Assembly: GCA_029975915.1 (NCBI GenBank)
Contig: JARKOC010000467.1
Coordinates: 1-6,142, forward strand
DNA from: Bryobacteraceae bacterium
Lineage (GTDB): Bacteria; Acidobacteriota; Terriglobia; Bryobacterales; Bryobacteraceae
Reading direction: 5' to 3'
DNA length: 6,142 nucleotides
Each line of letters starts with the position of its first letter. Positions within the stretch are counted from its first letter, which is position 1. Made by a program: the position numbers and the translations under genes. Positions 5,919 to 6,142 of this stretch are shown here, in pieces. The notes beneath the pieces are model-generated. The model made no database searches and was not told the DNA's origin. It worked only from the letters and a program-made list of their open reading frames with translations.

Positions 5919-6142
5919 ATGGCGAAAGAATTCCTGAAATATGAGGAGCATTTTTCCACGGGGATGCGCATCCAGGTGGAGATCCCGCTGCCGGAGAAAA
6001 GAATCTTCCGGGACGATGCCGAGATCGTCTCTTTTCATCAGGATCTCCTCGAACTGCGACTGTCGAGGGCAATCCTCCCGCTAGCGGCCATCCTGGAGAT
6101 AGGAACGCCCCTCTACGTCCGGACAGGGAAGAAGGGCGCCGG
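5919..6142 (+). CDS. PilZ/YcgR-like protein, N-terminal part (runs off the right edge)
   Basis: An open frame from ATG 5919 continues without a stop to the end of the window, giving about 75 residues. It is read as a real gene because of high G/C at third positions, alternating beta-strand character and family resemblance. The order G-M-R-I-Q-V-E-I-P (15-23), DDAEIVSFHQDLLELRLSR (32-50), then LEIGTPLYVRTG resembles the YcgR-N/PilZN-type beta-barrel that precedes a PilZ domain in c-di-GMP-binding motility regulators. The PilZ motif RxxxR would lie beyond the edge, so c-di-GMP binding cannot be confirmed. The upstream frame is closed by TAG at 5874-5876 and has no other ATG, GTG or TTG, so 5919 is the only normal start, although it has no clear ribosome binding site. 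It is 124 nt after the lipoprotein gene and beyond the hairpin, so it is probably a separate unit. Confidence 0.65.
   Translation, partial: MAKEFLKYEEHFSTGMRIQVEIPLPEKRIFRDDAEIVSFHQDLLELRLSRAILPLAAILEIGTPLYVRTGKKGA

Noticed and set aside
5823..6038. A 71-codon open frame on the - strand
   Set aside because: It is the antisense of the PilZ/YcgR-like gene, whose + strand product has better codon use and family resemblance.

Overview
The window reads as chromosomal DNA from a GC-rich Gram-negative bacterium. An outer-membrane porin, a lipobox lipoprotein and a possible sigma-54 promoter all fit this. The gene mix (acyl-CoA-type dehydrogenase, OprB-type porin, PilZ/YcgR-like protein) is what I would expect in a deltaproteobacterium (Desulfobacterota), but that placement is inference. 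I see no insertion sequence, phage gene, CRISPR array, tRNA or rRNA.

Layout. Bases 1-384 hold no convincing protein gene. They contain an AT-rich promoter-like stretch, a very strong intrinsic terminator (165-204), and a leader for the first gene. Bases 385-3736 look like one three-gene operon, all on the + strand: a classical short-chain dehydrogenase (SDR), an OprB-type outer-membrane porin, and a 3-hydroxyacyl-CoA dehydrogenase-like protein. Gaps between them are short (26-128 nt) and no U-tract terminator separates them. A weak terminator candidate follows at 3769-3792. A separate unit then starts with a sigma-54-like site (3859-3874) and a 21-bp dyad (3938-3958). It encodes a lipoprotein that joins a beta-sandwich domain with a DxNGDG loop to a C45/acid-ceramidase-like Ntn hydrolase domain. 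A perfect 13-bp hairpin (5797-5827) closes this gene. At the right edge an unfinished gene starts at 5919; its product resembles the N-terminal domain of YcgR/PilZ-type c-di-GMP effector proteins.

How the genes may work together (inference). The lipoprotein hydrolase could cleave an amide-linked acyl compound in the envelope, the porin could pass a product through the outer membrane, and the two cytoplasmic dehydrogenases could oxidise a hydroxyacyl or alcohol intermediate. Nothing in the sequence proves a shared substrate. The most notable points are the altered active-site region of the hydroxyacyl-CoA dehydrogenase, the domain architecture of the lipoprotein, its leader signals, and a possible small RNA in the first 200 bases.
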